From assembly GCA_037833965.1 (NCBI GenBank), contig AP031351.1, positions 23,138,501 to 23,202,500 of the forward strand: a DNA stretch of 64,000 bases. Direction: 5' to 3'. Position numbers and translations under genes: made by a program. The stretch's first letter is position 1. Every line of letters starts with the position of its first letter. Below the pieces are notes generated by a model that saw only the letters and a list, made by a program, of their open reading frames with translations, did no database searches and was not told the origin of the DNA. Origin of the DNA: Marchantia polymorpha subsp. ruderalis. Lineage: Eukaryota; Streptophyta; Marchantiopsida; Marchantiales; Marchantiaceae. Below are positions 1 through 10,257 of this stretch, in pieces.

Positions 1-944
1 CCGCCGCCGCCACCTTCCGGACTCGAGTCCGCTGCAGGGTATACGTCGGCCCTGTTGTCTTTTCCTAACCCGCCCTTCTCCGGAGGCGTGTCGCCGCTGG
101 TGTGTTCATTATCCGTCGGCGCCTTGCTGGAGGCGCACATCCAGCCGGAGCGAATTACGCCGGCGCGCAGTCGTACCGCCTATTTTGTCCTTTATGCCTC
201 GTCCGTTGCTGCCGGCGCATATCCGTCAGCGCAACTCATGCCAGCGCATCCGGCCGTCAGCGCCACGTCGGAGGCGTACATCCGACCGGCGCTTTCCTTC
301 CATGAACAGCCGCCAAGGGCGCTTCCGACTCTGAGTTGGTTTCCTTCTGTGAGCGCGTGATTCCGCCGAAGGCGCATCGCCGAGGGCGTACGGGAATCCT
401 TTCCGGCTGTGAACCCTAGCGCGAACGGCGCATGTCCGGCTACGAGTTTTCCGACGCTCATAACTTCTCCATTCCTGATCCATCTCCGGCGCTCTTGGAC
501 TCGTTAGAACGAGCGTCCCGAGCTCTGTCTAATGCAACTTCCACCAACTGGATCTACCGTGTATCCCGATTGTTATGAAGGTTTTCCCTTTCCGCGCTAG
601 CGGCGCTTCGCCGAAGGCGCACTCATGGTCGGATGCCTTTAGAGGTCCGGGCCCTTCTCCTGACGTCTTTAGCAAAACCTCCTCCTGAGGTGTCTGCGCC
701 GGAAGCGTAGCTTCCTTATACGCTAGAGGCGCGTGAGTAGAGATACCTCAAAAAGGAGCTTCTGCCGAAGGCGCCGAAGACGTTGGCGTTGGTACATCCG
801 ACTACGTGATTCTTTGTGCCCTCGTGACGATCTCATCAATCCACTCTATTTAGCGTACCCTTCTCTAGCTACAAACACTGCTTTGGTACTAGTTTTCTGA
901 AATTGTTTAAATTCTGCAAAAAAAACAAAAAGTGTGTTACCACA
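1..944 (-). repeat. 3' LTR of element A, U3 start only
   Basis: Identical, as far as compared, to 10670-11613. The boundary at 944 is set by the TGTGGTAAC end (minus strand) and the adjoining polypurine tract. Only the first 944 bp of U3 lie in the window. No gene is present in this part. The short open frames here are GC-rich shadows. The segment is rich in the GCCTTCGGC-type motif. Confidence 0.92.
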
Positions 945-957
945 TGCCCCCCTCCTC
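945..957 (-). other. Polypurine tract of element A
   Basis: On the minus strand this reads GAGGAGGGGGGCA and abuts the LTR start TGTGG. It primes plus-strand DNA synthesis in reverse transcription. The same tract stands before the LTR in element B (18932-18944), and a near copy in F and H. Confidence 0.88.
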
Positions 958-981
958 AATTGTGAGCGCCCACGCGAACAT

Positions 982-3723
982 TTACACGTGGTATTTCTTC
1001 AGACGCCATCCGTTCACGCGGGTGCCTAACCATTCTCCCGTCAGTTCTGCGAGTTGGATGGATCCATTTGGAAAAACTTCTATCACCTTGTAAGGTCCCA
1101 TCCACCTCAAGTGGAGCTTGCCTGGAAATCTAGCATGTCTGCTATCGTATAGCAGAGCCAAATCGCCCTTCTCCAGCAGTACTGGTTTGAGCCTTCGATC
1201 GTACTTCTCCTTCCGCCTGAGTTGTTATTGCTTTGTCCGATCTTCGGCCTCTTGACGTCTTTCCTCCAGTGCCATTACCTCTTGCAGTCTATATGCCTGA
1301 CTTTCTTCCGCGTCCAGCCTTCTCTGATCTAAGGTCCTCTTGGTAGGTATCTCGAATTCGATGGGTAAGATCGGATGCTGCCCATAAACTAGGAAGTAAG
1401 GTGTTTGCCTGGTGGTGACTTTTTCTGCCGTTCTATATGCCCATAAGGCGGCCGGTAGCTTGGTGTCCCAGTCATGAGCATGGTTTACAGTTACCTTGAG
1501 GAGTATCTTACAGAGTAATCCATTGGACTTCTCTGTCAGACCATTAGCCTTTGGGTTGTATGGAGTAGTCTTCCGATGCTTAATCTGGAAGTGCCGCGTC
1601 AAACTCTCTATCACCTGATTCAGAAAGTGCGTCCCTCTGTCACTGACTATTTCTAGGGGGCACCCGTAGCGGGTGATGATTGATTCGAATATGAACCGTG
1701 CCACTGCGGCTGCGTCATCGTGCCTTGTGGCTTCTGCCTCCACCATCTTGGTCGCATAGTCTGTTGCTACCAATATGTAGCGCCTGCGCGTGCCTTTAGT
1801 GACAGGTTGTATTGGTCCCACGAAGTCGATCCCCCATTTTTCAAATGGTGCTAATGGCATGATTGGTGTAAGAGGCCATCTCGTGGTCGGAGTCGGCCTT
1901 CCCGTCCTCTGGCAGCTGTCGCATTTGCGAACGTAGTCGTGTACATCTTTGAACATCGTCGGCCACCAGTATCCTGCATTCACAATTTTGGTCACTGTGT
2001 TTCTGGTGGCGTAGTGACCACCAGCGTCTTCTGTGTGCATGGCTTTGACAACTCGCGGTACTTCAGACTCCTCTAGACATCTGCACAACCTCTCGTCTGC
2101 CATTTTCTTGAACAAGACCCCCTGTTGAAGCTGGTAAGGTCCCGCTTTATGAACGAAGACTGTGCGCTGCTCCGCATCCAATCCTTTCGGACATTGGAGT
2201 GTGAGCAGAAACCTGTATAAGTCCGCGTACCTGGACTCATGGCTGGCGGACAACTGAAAAAGTTGTTCGTCGGGAAAATCATCCACTACTTCCTCCTCTA
2301 TGGGTTCGGTCCATAGTCGGGAGAGGTAGTCCGCGTTCTCATGGTGAACGCCTTTCCGTGTCTGTACAGTGTAGGTGAATTCCTGCAGCAGTAGCACCCA
2401 CCTGGCAATTCGTCCGGACAGATCCGCCTTCTTCACCAGGTGCTGTAAGGCGTAATGATCTACATGAAACACGAACTCATAGCAGATCAAATAATGTCGG
2501 AACTTCTTACAGGAGTACACCATTCCCAACGCCTCCCTCTCAGTTGTCGTGTACTTCTTCTCTGCTGCTGACAACTGACGACTCGCGAAGTAAATCGGGT
2601 AGTCTTTCTTGTTGTCGTCCTTCTGACTGAGAACCACCCCGATTGCAAACGCCGACGTGTCTACATAGACATGGAAAGGTCTGTTCCAATCCGGACTTCT
2701 CAGAACCGGAGCAGTCGTCAGTTTGGCTTTGAGCGTTTCAAAGGCCAGCTGTTGCTCCTTGCCCCACACATAGGGTTCATCCTTCTTAAGCAGCTTTGTC
2801 AGATCGGCTGCCAAGATGGCATACATATTTATGAACCTTCTGTAATAACCTACATGGCCAAGGAAGGCCCTCAACTCACGCAGATTCGTTGGCGGCTGCA
2901 GTTCGAGAATAATCTTCACCTTCTCTACATCCACTGCAATGCCATCGGACGAAACTCGGTGCCCCAGCAGGATTCCGCTGGTCATGAAGAAAAAACATTT
3001 CTCAGGGTGTAAGGACAAGCTGCTTTCCCTACACCTGTCGAACGTTTGCCGAAGATGGTTAAGGTGCTCCGACCTCTTACCGAAGACACAAAAGTCGTCG
3101 ATGAAAATTTCTAGGAACTTCCTCAGGTGCTCTTGGAAGATGTTTGTCATCATCCGCTGGAACGTCGCTGGCGCGTTGCACAGACCGAACGGCATCTTGT
3201 GATAAGCATAGGTTCCCCAGTCGGTTGTGAAGGTTGTTTTGTCCTTGTCCTGTTCCCTGATGGACACCTGGTTGTAGCCGGAAAATCCGTCTAGGAAACT
3301 GTAGCATTCATGCCCTGCTACATGGTCCAGAATAGAGTCCGTGAAAGGAAGAGGGTGATGGTCCTTCCGCGTTGCTGCGTTCAGCTTCCTGAAGTCCTGA
3401 CACACCCGGATCTTACCCGTCAGTTTCTTGGGCACGATCACGATAGGCGACACCCACTCGCTACTGAGTACCGGGTAGATGATTCCTGCGCTCAGGTACT
3501 TATCGATTTCGTCCTTCACCAATAATGAATATTTTGGGTTGAGCCTGTATTGGCGTTGGCGAACCGGAACTGCCTCGTCCAACAAGTCGATTCTGTGCTC
3601 TCCATACCTTGCAGGTATGCCTTTCATGTCTTCAATCCTCCATGCGAAGACATCCTCATATTGGCGAAGAAACGCCTGTACCCTGTTCAACTCTTCTCCT
3701 TGTACCTGGCTTGACACCTTCAA
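982..3723 (-). CDS. Element A pol: reverse transcriptase, RNase H, integrase
   Basis: This is a fossil or recent retroelement polyprotein. In order it shows an RT with LDGFSGYNQ and the catalytic FIDDF box, an RNase H with YVDTSA, TEREAL and VDHYAL, an integrase HHCC zinc finger (GGHYATRN to CDSCQ), and a D,D-35-E core (GIDFVGPI, VSDRGTHF, LTEKSNG). It ends in an integrase C-terminal GPYKV segment. It copies element RNA into DNA and inserts it. It lies in the same frame as gag, downstream of a stop in a read-through context. It is almost the same as the pol of element B. It looks nearly whole, with about one break. Confidence 0.9.
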
Positions 3724-3816
3724 GCCTTTACCTGGACTGAGCTGCAGTTCGCAGCAATCACTCGGGTCAACAATCCCCTCTGTGTGACTGATCTCGCTTC
3801 TGCCCAGTCCGGCTGC

Positions 3817-3825
3817 TAGTTGCTA
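3817..3825 (-). promoter_or_regulatory. Gag-pol read-through junction (UAG-CAA-CUA)
   Basis: The gag-protease frame ends in UAG followed directly by CAACUA, which fits the CAR-YYA context known from tobamovirus-type leaky stops. The frame beyond is open into pol. Element B has the same nine bases at 16064-16072. Read-through between gag and pol is known in some plant Ty3/gypsy lineages, and that is the reading preferred here. Direct evidence of use is lacking. Confidence 0.65.
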
Positions 3826-6660
3826 TTCCTCATCCGGATACACCTCGTCTCCTTCCTCCTCAATGGAGCAGCAAGTGACGTAGCCCACAAAGTCTTCCGA
3901 CGTTTCGGTCTCTGAAGTGCATGATGAGCTGGTCTCCCCTCCGGTTGTGTAACCGGAGGTGGTGGAAGGTGTTTCGCCCTCATGGGGTACCTTGGTCCAC
4001 GGTACGGTAATGACAGTCGGAGGGTCCGCAGGGCTACGGAACTGTAATCTCTTCCTACTCCAGTCACACCTTGCTTTGGCATCGTATAGCCAAGGTCTGC
4101 CAAGCAGCACATCATAACCTTTCTTCATCAGAGGTTGCAGTATTATGTAGGACAGTTGAAAGTCCACTCCTCCAATGTTGGTTCTCACATTGCTCAACAT
4201 TCCTAGTGGCATTCTGCGTGTTTGATCGGCCAGTCGCAATACTCGGGATGTAGGCTCGAAGGTCTGGAACCCCAAGGAGTTCGCTGTCTCCTCGGTCATG
4301 ATATTCACGCCCGAGCCGGAGTCCACTGGTACCTTCTGAATGACACAGCCTCCGATCTCTACTTCGATCTCTGGTGGTCCCAGGTCTCCTCCTTCCACTC
4401 TGTACACATCCGGAAGTTTCTCTTTTCGGGGTTTGCGTGGTCGGCGCAACGAAAGCATCAGCATCCTCCTGTACGTCTTATTGTCTTCCAACAACTGGTG
4501 GAAGGAAATATTTGCCCTCTGGTTCCCCATGTCTTTCACTATGTCGTAGGGAGTGTTGGAAGTCACAGCCGGAAGGTTCCCTGTACTCGCGGTCGGAAGG
4601 GGTGTAGGGGGCCTAACCGCCTTCCGGTCGTCGGATGTCATTCCGGCGTTCAGTGCTTCCTTGATGAGGTGACTCACCTCATCTTTGATGTCCGGAAGGT
4701 AATCTCGAGTCCGGAACTCTTCTGAATACCTGTCCGCCTTTTCTGAGTTCTGCTCCGGCTGGGTGTTTCTCATAGCCGGAGGTGTACTTGGCGTTCTCCT
4801 TTGGCCTTCTCTAACTTCTTTAGACTTCCTTCTCTCTTCCTTACGCTCAAGGCGGCGAGTGTCCTCATGGCCTTCTCCTCTCCTCTTCGAACTTCGGGTT
4901 TCTACCCGACCGCACATTACTTCTTCCTCTGGCCATACTTCGTCTCCTTCAGCTGGGTCCAGACTCAGTTCTACCTGGTTGACTTGCACTTCTTCCTTGC
5001 CAGGTGTTGATACGAAACGCACGGCTGGCCTAGGGATTTGGGGCTGGTCACATTCAGCTGCTGTATGTCCGGACTTCTTGCAATTGCTGCACAATGGTGC
5101 ATACCCCATTGGCCTCCTCGGGTGGGGACAACTTGGCGCGTAATGCCCCATGTCTCCGCAGTTGTAGCAACCATCGAATTGTGCTCGAGGTCGGTGATTT
5201 CCTGTGTGATTTCCTGGAGGTGCCATGCGTCTTGGTGGGAGTGTACCCGCCATTTCCCTTGGAACAAAGCGCGGTATATGCACCGGTGGGTTCGGAGTTG
5301 TAGCTGGAGCTGTCTGTACCGAGTAGGCGGTGTCCTCAACCTGCTCAGCATAATACATAGGCGGCTCAGCATAATACATGGGGGTCTCCCACTGTGGTGC
5401 CCATTCGACCGCATTCACTGGGTAAGATGGCCTCGCGGACATGCACTCCGTGTTGGCATGTCCCACCTGTCCGCACGTAGTACACCAGAGATTTGCTCGT
5501 TGTCTCGCAGGTGATTTACGTCGGTCTTGGCCTCCCACTACATGAACTTTCAGGTCCGCAAAATTCTTCACCAGGTTGTCTACCTTGGCTGCGATGTCCC
5601 CTTGAGTCTTCACTGGGATTCCCTTACCTCGATCCTTCTTCTTGATCGCACTGCGTTTCTTCTTCCGTCTTTCTTCTTCTGAAGATGACGAGTCCTCTTC
5701 CTCCTCCGAGGAAGAACTTGATTCGGAGGAGCTTGATTCTTCTGTCGAGGAAGGCGAGTTCCTTCTCTTCCGACGTCCGCCTTGCGACTTCTTCTTCGTC
5801 GACCGTCGGTCGCGTCTTCGAGTGTCAAGGGTTGACGTCTCAAAGGTCTCCGCGGAAGCTATCACATCTTGGATTGTGTCAGTCTTGCCTCTCCTACAGA
5901 AGGTCTCCATTTCTCTTGAGAGCCCCGTCACATACCAATCCACTGCCTGTTGTACCGAATACGGTTCTCCCGGGCCTGTCTTCGGAATTCGATCTAGGAG
6001 GTCTTGGAATCTCTCCGTGTAGTCTCGAAGATTCTCCTTCCGCTCGCGTCGAAGATTTCGAAGCCGGGTCAGAACTCGACTGTCGTATCCGAGTTCGCGG
6101 AACCGCTTCAGAAACTTTTCCTTGAGCTGAGCCCAGGTCCGGATGCCAGTGGGGTCGGTGCTCTCATGGTTGTACCAGCTACGCGCTCGTCTGCGTAGCA
6201 GGCTAGGAAAGATTCGTAATCTGTCTTCATCACTGGTCTCACGATTGGCGATGGAGACAGACTCGAAGAGCTTTATGTATGAATCTGCATCATCGTCGTC
6301 GCCCGTTCCCGTGTATCTTGGATACGAATGTTTGGTGGTAGGTTGGGAAAACACCTGGCGGAGATTGGCTTGATGTTCTGCCATCGGTGATCCTGTCGAC
6401 GGACTGATCCTAGGTTGGCCAAACTCAGGAAGAGTTCCCGTCGGAGGGATGTCCAATAGAACTGTTAGCTCAATGCTCTCGGTAGGTGAACTGGAACGCC
6501 TTTGTCTTCCAGTAGTCGGTGATGGCGATCTTTCTGCAGAGTCCTCACTGGGAGTCTTCTTTTTAGTTCGCCGTTTTGTTTCCACGGCTTTTTCTGAATC
6601 TCGACGGAGTTTCCGTGTGGCTCTCGCACTCAGGTTTCCCACACTATCGCTCGTCGACAT
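3823..6660 (-). CDS. Element A gag-protease polyprotein (945 aa)
   Basis: The N-terminus is basic and serine-rich. Residues about 125-275 carry a Retrotrans_gag-type capsid region (SWYNHE, WAQLKEKFLKRF, LRDYTERFQDLL). A Ser/Glu/Lys-rich linker lies at 300-345. Three CCHC zinc knuckles, which bind the RNA genome, are at 393-406, 498-511 and 524-537. An aspartic protease follows with the active-site motif VDSGSGVNIM at 779-788 and the flap or C-terminal part LLGRPWLYDAKA further on. The start codon is 44 bp downstream of the PBS, which fits a gag start. Pol follows in the same frame after a stop in a leaky context. The frame looks whole. The product builds the virus-like particle. Confidence 0.9.
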   Translation of the reverse strand: MSTSDSVGNLSARATRKLRRDSEKAVETKRRTKKKTPSEDSAERSPSPTTGRQRRSSSPTESIELTVLLDIPPTGTLPEFGQPRISPSTGSPMAEHQANLRQVFSQPTTKHSYPRYTGTGDDDDADSYIKLFESVSIANRETSDEDRLRIFPSLLRRRARSWYNHESTDPTGIRTWAQLKEKFLKRFRELGYDSRVLTRLRNLRRERKENLRDYTERFQDLLDRIPKTGPGEPYSVQQAVDWYVTGLSREMETFCRRGKTDTIQDVIASAETFETSTLDTRRRDRRSTKKKSQGGRRKRRNSPSSTEESSSSESSSSSEEEEDSSSSEEERRKKKRSAIKKKDRGKGIPVKTQGDIAAKVDNLVKNFADLKVHVVGGQDRRKSPARQRANLWCTTCGQVGHANTECMSARPSYPVNAVEWAPQWETPMYYAEPPMYYAEQVEDTAYSVQTAPATTPNPPVHIPRFVPREMAGTLPPRRMAPPGNHTGNHRPRAQFDGCYNCGDMGHYAPSCPHPRRPMGYAPLCSNCKKSGHTAAECDQPQIPRPAVRFVSTPGKEEVQVNQVELSLDPAEGDEVWPEEEVMCGRVETRSSKRRGEGHEDTRRLERKEERRKSKEVREGQRRTPSTPPAMRNTQPEQNSEKADRYSEEFRTRDYLPDIKDEVSHLIKEALNAGMTSDDRKAVRPPTPLPTASTGNLPAVTSNTPYDIVKDMGNQRANISFHQLLEDNKTYRRMLMLSLRRPRKPRKEKLPDVYRVEGGDLGPPEIEVEIGGCVIQKVPVDSGSGVNIMTEETANSLGFQTFEPTSRVLRLADQTRRMPLGMLSNVRTNIGGVDFQLSYIILQPLMKKGYDVLLGRPWLYDAKARCDWSRKRLQFRSPADPPTVITVPWTKVPHEGETPSTTSGYTTGGETSSSCTSETETSEDFVGYVTCCSIEEEGDEVYPDEE

Positions 6661-6703
6661 TCACCGAGCATTGCTGCTCAAGGTTTCTGGTGTTGACGCA
6701 CTG

Positions 6704-6721
6704 TCCCCGGCAGCGGCGCCA
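6704..6721 (-). other. Primer binding site, tRNA-Asp type
   Basis: On the minus strand the site reads TGGCGCCGCTGCCGGGGA. This matches the complement of the 3' end of plant tRNA-Asp, including CCA, except for one base, from my memory of that tRNA. It lies 22 bp inside the LTR end at 6744, as in the Athila/Tat group, where the same TGGCGCCGTTGCCGGGGA type is usual. Its place fixes 6744 as the inner edge of the 5' LTR. Confidence 0.85.
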
Positions 6722-7661
6722 AAAAGAAGTTGTCGGCTCCTTATGTAATAACCCACCAAAGGCTAAAACTGCAGTATGGTGGTAAAAAGATCGAACCCAC
6801 AGGGACAGAGGCAACACACAGAGTAAAAGTGTCACGTTTAACAGACTTTTGGTAGAGTTTGAATTCTAGGCGACTGTCACTCCCAGAAATACTGTAGTGC
6901 TCGACTCGGAGGCTCGACTCGGAGGAGGAACTCAACTCGGAGGATGCTCGGAGGATGCACGGTACAGCTTGGTCACTCAACACACACACACACACACCTG
7001 AAACTGGCAAAAAGCACAACTCGGAGGTCGGTCAGGACCTCCGCTTCGGATTTCAGGAGGAAAGTGTCTCGCAAGTTCACTCAGAGGTTCTGCAGGAAGT
7101 GCCTCCCACTCCGGCTTTTACTGCCCTTCCGCCAGGAACTAGCGGGGGTACCCGGACTGGACTTCTCACTTCGGAACGAAGCCTCTACGTACGCCGTGGA
7201 CGTCACCCTCGACTATCACACAAAACGCAGGGAGTGCAGACCCGACTGAGAACTTACTGAAAACACGATCCAGTAACACACACACAACCTGAATTACAAA
7301 CCAAGGTTTACACGAAGTAATGAAACTTCACATTGGCATTCAGGGGAAACTTCCCGTAGGAGTACAATCAGGATATGTCACTCGAAGGAGTAAGGGGGAA
7401 CTGTTCAAGTCTCTAACTCGCAGCCGGCTCTGAGTATCAGAAATCACCCGCAGGTGCAGATCCGCACTACTCAAGTCTCTAACCGGGTGCGAGCTCTGAA
7501 CATTCAGCCGAAGGCCTTCAACTACAACATACGGTAACTTCGCTATGCTGCAGCTTCTCTACGTGGTGCCAGGACCAAAATGCACAAACACGCCAAGAAA
7601 GTGAGTTCCTGATCTGCACTTCCGAAACTGGAAGAGTCCCAAGGCAAAACGCCTTGATCTA

Positions 7662-7668
7662 CTTTATA
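7662..7668 (-). promoter_or_regulatory. TATA box of element A 5' LTR
   Basis: TATAAAG on the minus strand, followed downstream by a conserved segment that ends in CAAGGCGTTTTGCC. It lies 34 bp after the stop of the U3 ORF, so the ORF is upstream of the likely transcription start, in U3. The same box is found in all five families or copies that reach this point. Confidence 0.7.
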
Positions 7669-7701
7669 CTCTCAAAAGATCCTAACTAGCACTACGCTAT
7701 C

Positions 7702-10257
7702 CTATCTACCACTCGCAGCATCTGCGCGAAACCAAACTACTCTACTGCACTCGGCAGATCCGGTGCTGCGCCTCCTGCGCGCCGGACTGCTCCGCGTACT
7801 ATCTCTACCCTGCCAGTCTTCCGACCGGCTGCGTAACCCCAGGCGTCGGAGCGCTGCAGTGACTTCCGACTGCAAGTGCGCCATAGTGTCGCGCGCACCC
7901 GACAGAAAAGTTTCTAATTTCCTTGCCACTCGCCGCCGACTCCGACTGTCACCTTCCGTCAATGCCGCCGCCCGAAGCTCGAACTCCCGGAGTGTAACCC
8001 TCTCTTGAGCTGCCACCTCCCAATGGGTGTATCCGTTTAGACAACGAGTCACCCGTGTCGCCAACTCTCCTCGTGCCCTGCTGCTGCTCTCCACCTCTGC
8101 CAGCTGCATTTCTAAATCCGCACGTTGTGTCCTCAAATCCGAGCACTCGGTTTGCAAGTTGCACAACAACTCCTCATCCTCCTTCCGGGCTCTTTGACTT
8201 TCCTCTAAGGCGCGCGTCTGGCGCGCAAGCTCGGCTGCTAGGACTTCGTTCTGTCTCCGCTCCTCCTGCAGTTCCGACTCGATCTTTGCCCGTATTAGTT
8301 CGGCCTCCGCCTGACTCTTCGTCGCCGCATCCTCCTTCTGCTGCTGCAAGGCTTGGTACAGCTTCTGGGTGACCGCCAGGTGTTGTCGGAGGGCGGTGTT
8401 CCTATCCACATATACTCCGCATCTAGAGGCCCACCTTGCCACCTTGCTCCTCGTCCTTCGCCTGATTGTCTCCACATAAGACTGCGGTTTTAAGGCACTT
8501 CCGTATTTGGATGTCTTGCGATCCAGATATCGCAGGAGTGGAACTATCTGTTCGCACAGCACCCCTGTTGGCGTTTTCTGCACTGACTCCTCTTCCTGCT
8601 CTTCCGAGCTCGTATCATCCTCAGTCGCGAGGATTTCAGTCGCCACCGAATCCCTTGGCGACTCCCTGGAACTGTGGCGCGCAGCAGCTTCTGCTGCGAC
8701 TGCTGCTCCACTGCCTGCTAAAATATCCAGGGCAGTGGGAGATCCCACTGCTTGAGCCCCTGTTCCGGCTCGATCTTCGGTTTGTGAAGGGGTCGACGCC
8801 GTAGTGACTTTTGTCACTCTTGCACCGCCCGCTTCTGCTGCCTGTCCTTCCGGCGCAATCTGCGCGGAAGGTGTCCTTGCTGAAGGTGCGTCCGCCGAAG
8901 GCGTCCGCACACTGGTCGTTGGCCCCATCCGTCTTGCAGTCGGCGAATCCGGCTGACTCTCTGTTGTCCGACTCGCAGTCGGCCGACCATTAGTTGTCCG
9001 ACTGGGAGTCGGATACACCCTGCGCGTCTTGACTCCACTTGGCCTACTTGTTGGTGGCGTTCTTCCAGAAGTGCCTTCCGCCGAAGACGACCCTCTGAGG
9101 ATTGTTGGCTCGTCAGCCAAACTCTCTCCCGCTTCCGGCCTGCTGTCCGGTTCAACGCGCCGTTCAGTTGGCCTTCCTTCCGTCTGTCGACCTTCAGTCA
9201 TCCGACTCGCAGTCGGCCGGTCGTCAGTCCGTCCATCTCCTCCCGAAGGCCGTGGTGCCTTCTGTGCAGAGGTTTCTGCCGTCTTCCCTAGAACCTGAGT
9301 GATTATCTCTTCCTGTGTGAGATTCCGCCGGGTCGGAGTTCGCCTGGTCTCCTCAGTAACAGTTGGCATTCTGCGTGCCCTCTGTTTTGGTCGACTATGA
9401 GGCTCGGGGGTGGGCCGACCACGAGTCGGCGCAGCTGGTACTTCCGGCTGCCTGTCCTCAGGTCTCTCATCCCACTTCCGCTTGCGCGGAATGCGCTCAC
9501 TTCGACGTTCTTCTGCTACTCTGGCTGGAGCCGGAGCCGGAGGCGTACTGGCAGGTTCCTCGTCCGGATCCGTGTCTACTTCGGCCTCCCTCGAATATCT
9601 ACCTGGATAAGACCGGCTCAGCTGCGGAAACCGAGTTTTCTCAGCATTCGTCAAACATCCCATCGCCCGGTAAAACACGATTAAGTAAGGCGATAGATGA
9701 TTGAGCGTTCCTCCCCTCTCTTCTTGCGCATGTTGGCGCGTCACCTTCCACAGAAGTCGTGCCCAATGCACCGGAGCTCCTGACAACACTAGCTCCACGA
9801 ACTCTACCTGCCAACCATGCATGTAAGCGGTCTTGGTCGGCTGCAATATCTGCAGCAATGCTGTCGCGACATTTCTCCGCAATCGATCCTTGTAATCCCG
9901 AGTCCGGAAACCGTTCTTGGGATGTCTAGCCACCTTGAAGAGCTCATTGTAAGAGACTTCTTCCTCTTGGGACACTTTCACGCTGTCGGCCTCGAAGAGG
10001 AGATCCCCTTCCTCGCCGGCACACCTGCCCAACACCTGCGCCCAATTGCCAATTTCCCATCTCTCTGGGTGTGGGCGAAATCCGCGAGAAGGCTTGTGTC
10101 TCTCTTGCAGATACTCGCGCACCATCTCCGGACACGTCCAATTCCACCCCCATAGGAGAAAATCGAGCTTCAACCTCAACAGCACATCTTGAAATGCGCG
10201 TAGACCGATCTGCGGCACCCTGAGTGGAGACACTCGCAGCTGGGGAACCTTCGACAT
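7702..10257 (-). CDS. U3-encoded ORF of element A, unknown function (851 aa)
   Basis: The ATG at 10257 (MSKVPQLRV) is chosen because homology with family 2 begins there; an upstream ATG at 10542 would only add a non-conserved leader. Residues about 5-215 form a conserved domain with KLDFLLWGWN, RDYKDRLRRN and GTLNHLSPYL. Residues about 215-630 are low-complexity, rich in Pro, Thr, Arg and Ser, and full of GRPTASR-like repeats. Residues about 633-735 are a clear coiled coil. The basic C-terminal 115 residues are conserved. No signal peptide, membrane segment or zinc knuckle is seen, so it is not an obvious env. The N-terminal part vaguely recalls plant-retroelement accessory proteins of the ATHILA ORF-1 kind, but this is only an impression. 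The frame looks whole. Confidence 0.8.
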   Translation of the reverse strand: MSKVPQLRVSPLRVPQIGLRAFQDVLLRLKLDFLLWGWNWTCPEMVREYLQERHKPSRGFRPHPERWEIGNWAQVLGRCAGEEGDLLFEADSVKVSQEEEVSYNELFKVARHPKNGFRTRDYKDRLRRNVATALLQILQPTKTAYMHGWQVEFVELVLSGAPVHWARLLWKVTRQHAQEERGGTLNHLSPYLIVFYRAMGCLTNAEKTRFPQLSRSYPGRYSREAEVDTDPDEEPASTPPAPAPARVAEERRSERIPRKRKWDERPEDRQPEVPAAPTRGRPTPEPHSRPKQRARRMPTVTEETRRTPTRRNLTQEEIITQVLGKTAETSAQKAPRPSGGDGRTDDRPTASRMTEGRQTEGRPTERRVEPDSRPEAGESLADEPTILRGSSSAEGTSGRTPPTSRPSGVKTRRVYPTPSRTTNGRPTASRTTESQPDSPTARRMGPTTSVRTPSADAPSARTPSAQIAPEGQAAEAGGARVTKVTTASTPSQTEDRAGTGAQAVGSPTALDILAGSGAAVAAEAAARHSSRESPRDSVATEILATEDDTSSEEQEEESVQKTPTGVLCEQIVPLLRYLDRKTSKYGSALKPQSYVETIRRRTRSKVARWASRCGVYVDRNTALRQHLAVTQKLYQALQQQKEDAATKSQAEAELIRAKIESELQEERRQNEVLAAELARQTRALEESQRARKEDEELLCNLQTECSDLRTQRADLEMQLAEVESSSRARGELATRVTRCLNGYTHWEVAAQERVTLREFELRAAALTEGDSRSRRRVARKLETFLSGARDTMAHLQSEVTAALRRLGLRSRSEDWQGRDSTRSSPARRRRSTGSAECSRVVWFRADAASGR

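Noticed and set aside
55-483. Small open frames on both strands in the U3 leader (repeated at 10724-11152, 19405-19833 and 49635-49987)
   Set aside because: They overlap each other on opposite strands, are GC-rich by composition, and recur only because the LTR recurs.
1-944. An ordinary LTR of about 1 kb ending near position 1 or 10670
   Set aside because: The repeat is cut only by the window edge. PBS, solo LTR G and the 25102 border show that the LTR extends to 4.9 kb.
6704-6721. Partial tRNA gene
   Set aside because: Only the 18 bases complementary to a tRNA 3' end are present, at the position of a primer binding site.
6744-7700. The 0.96-kb TGTAATAACC segment as a separate short LTR or MITE
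   Set aside because: In G, A, F and H it is always continuous with the upstream ORF and shares one insertion event with it; only its outer end is a terminus.
7702-10257. U3 ORF as an envelope gene
   Set aside because: No signal peptide, furin-like site or membrane segment is visible; composition and the coiled coil point to an internal protein.
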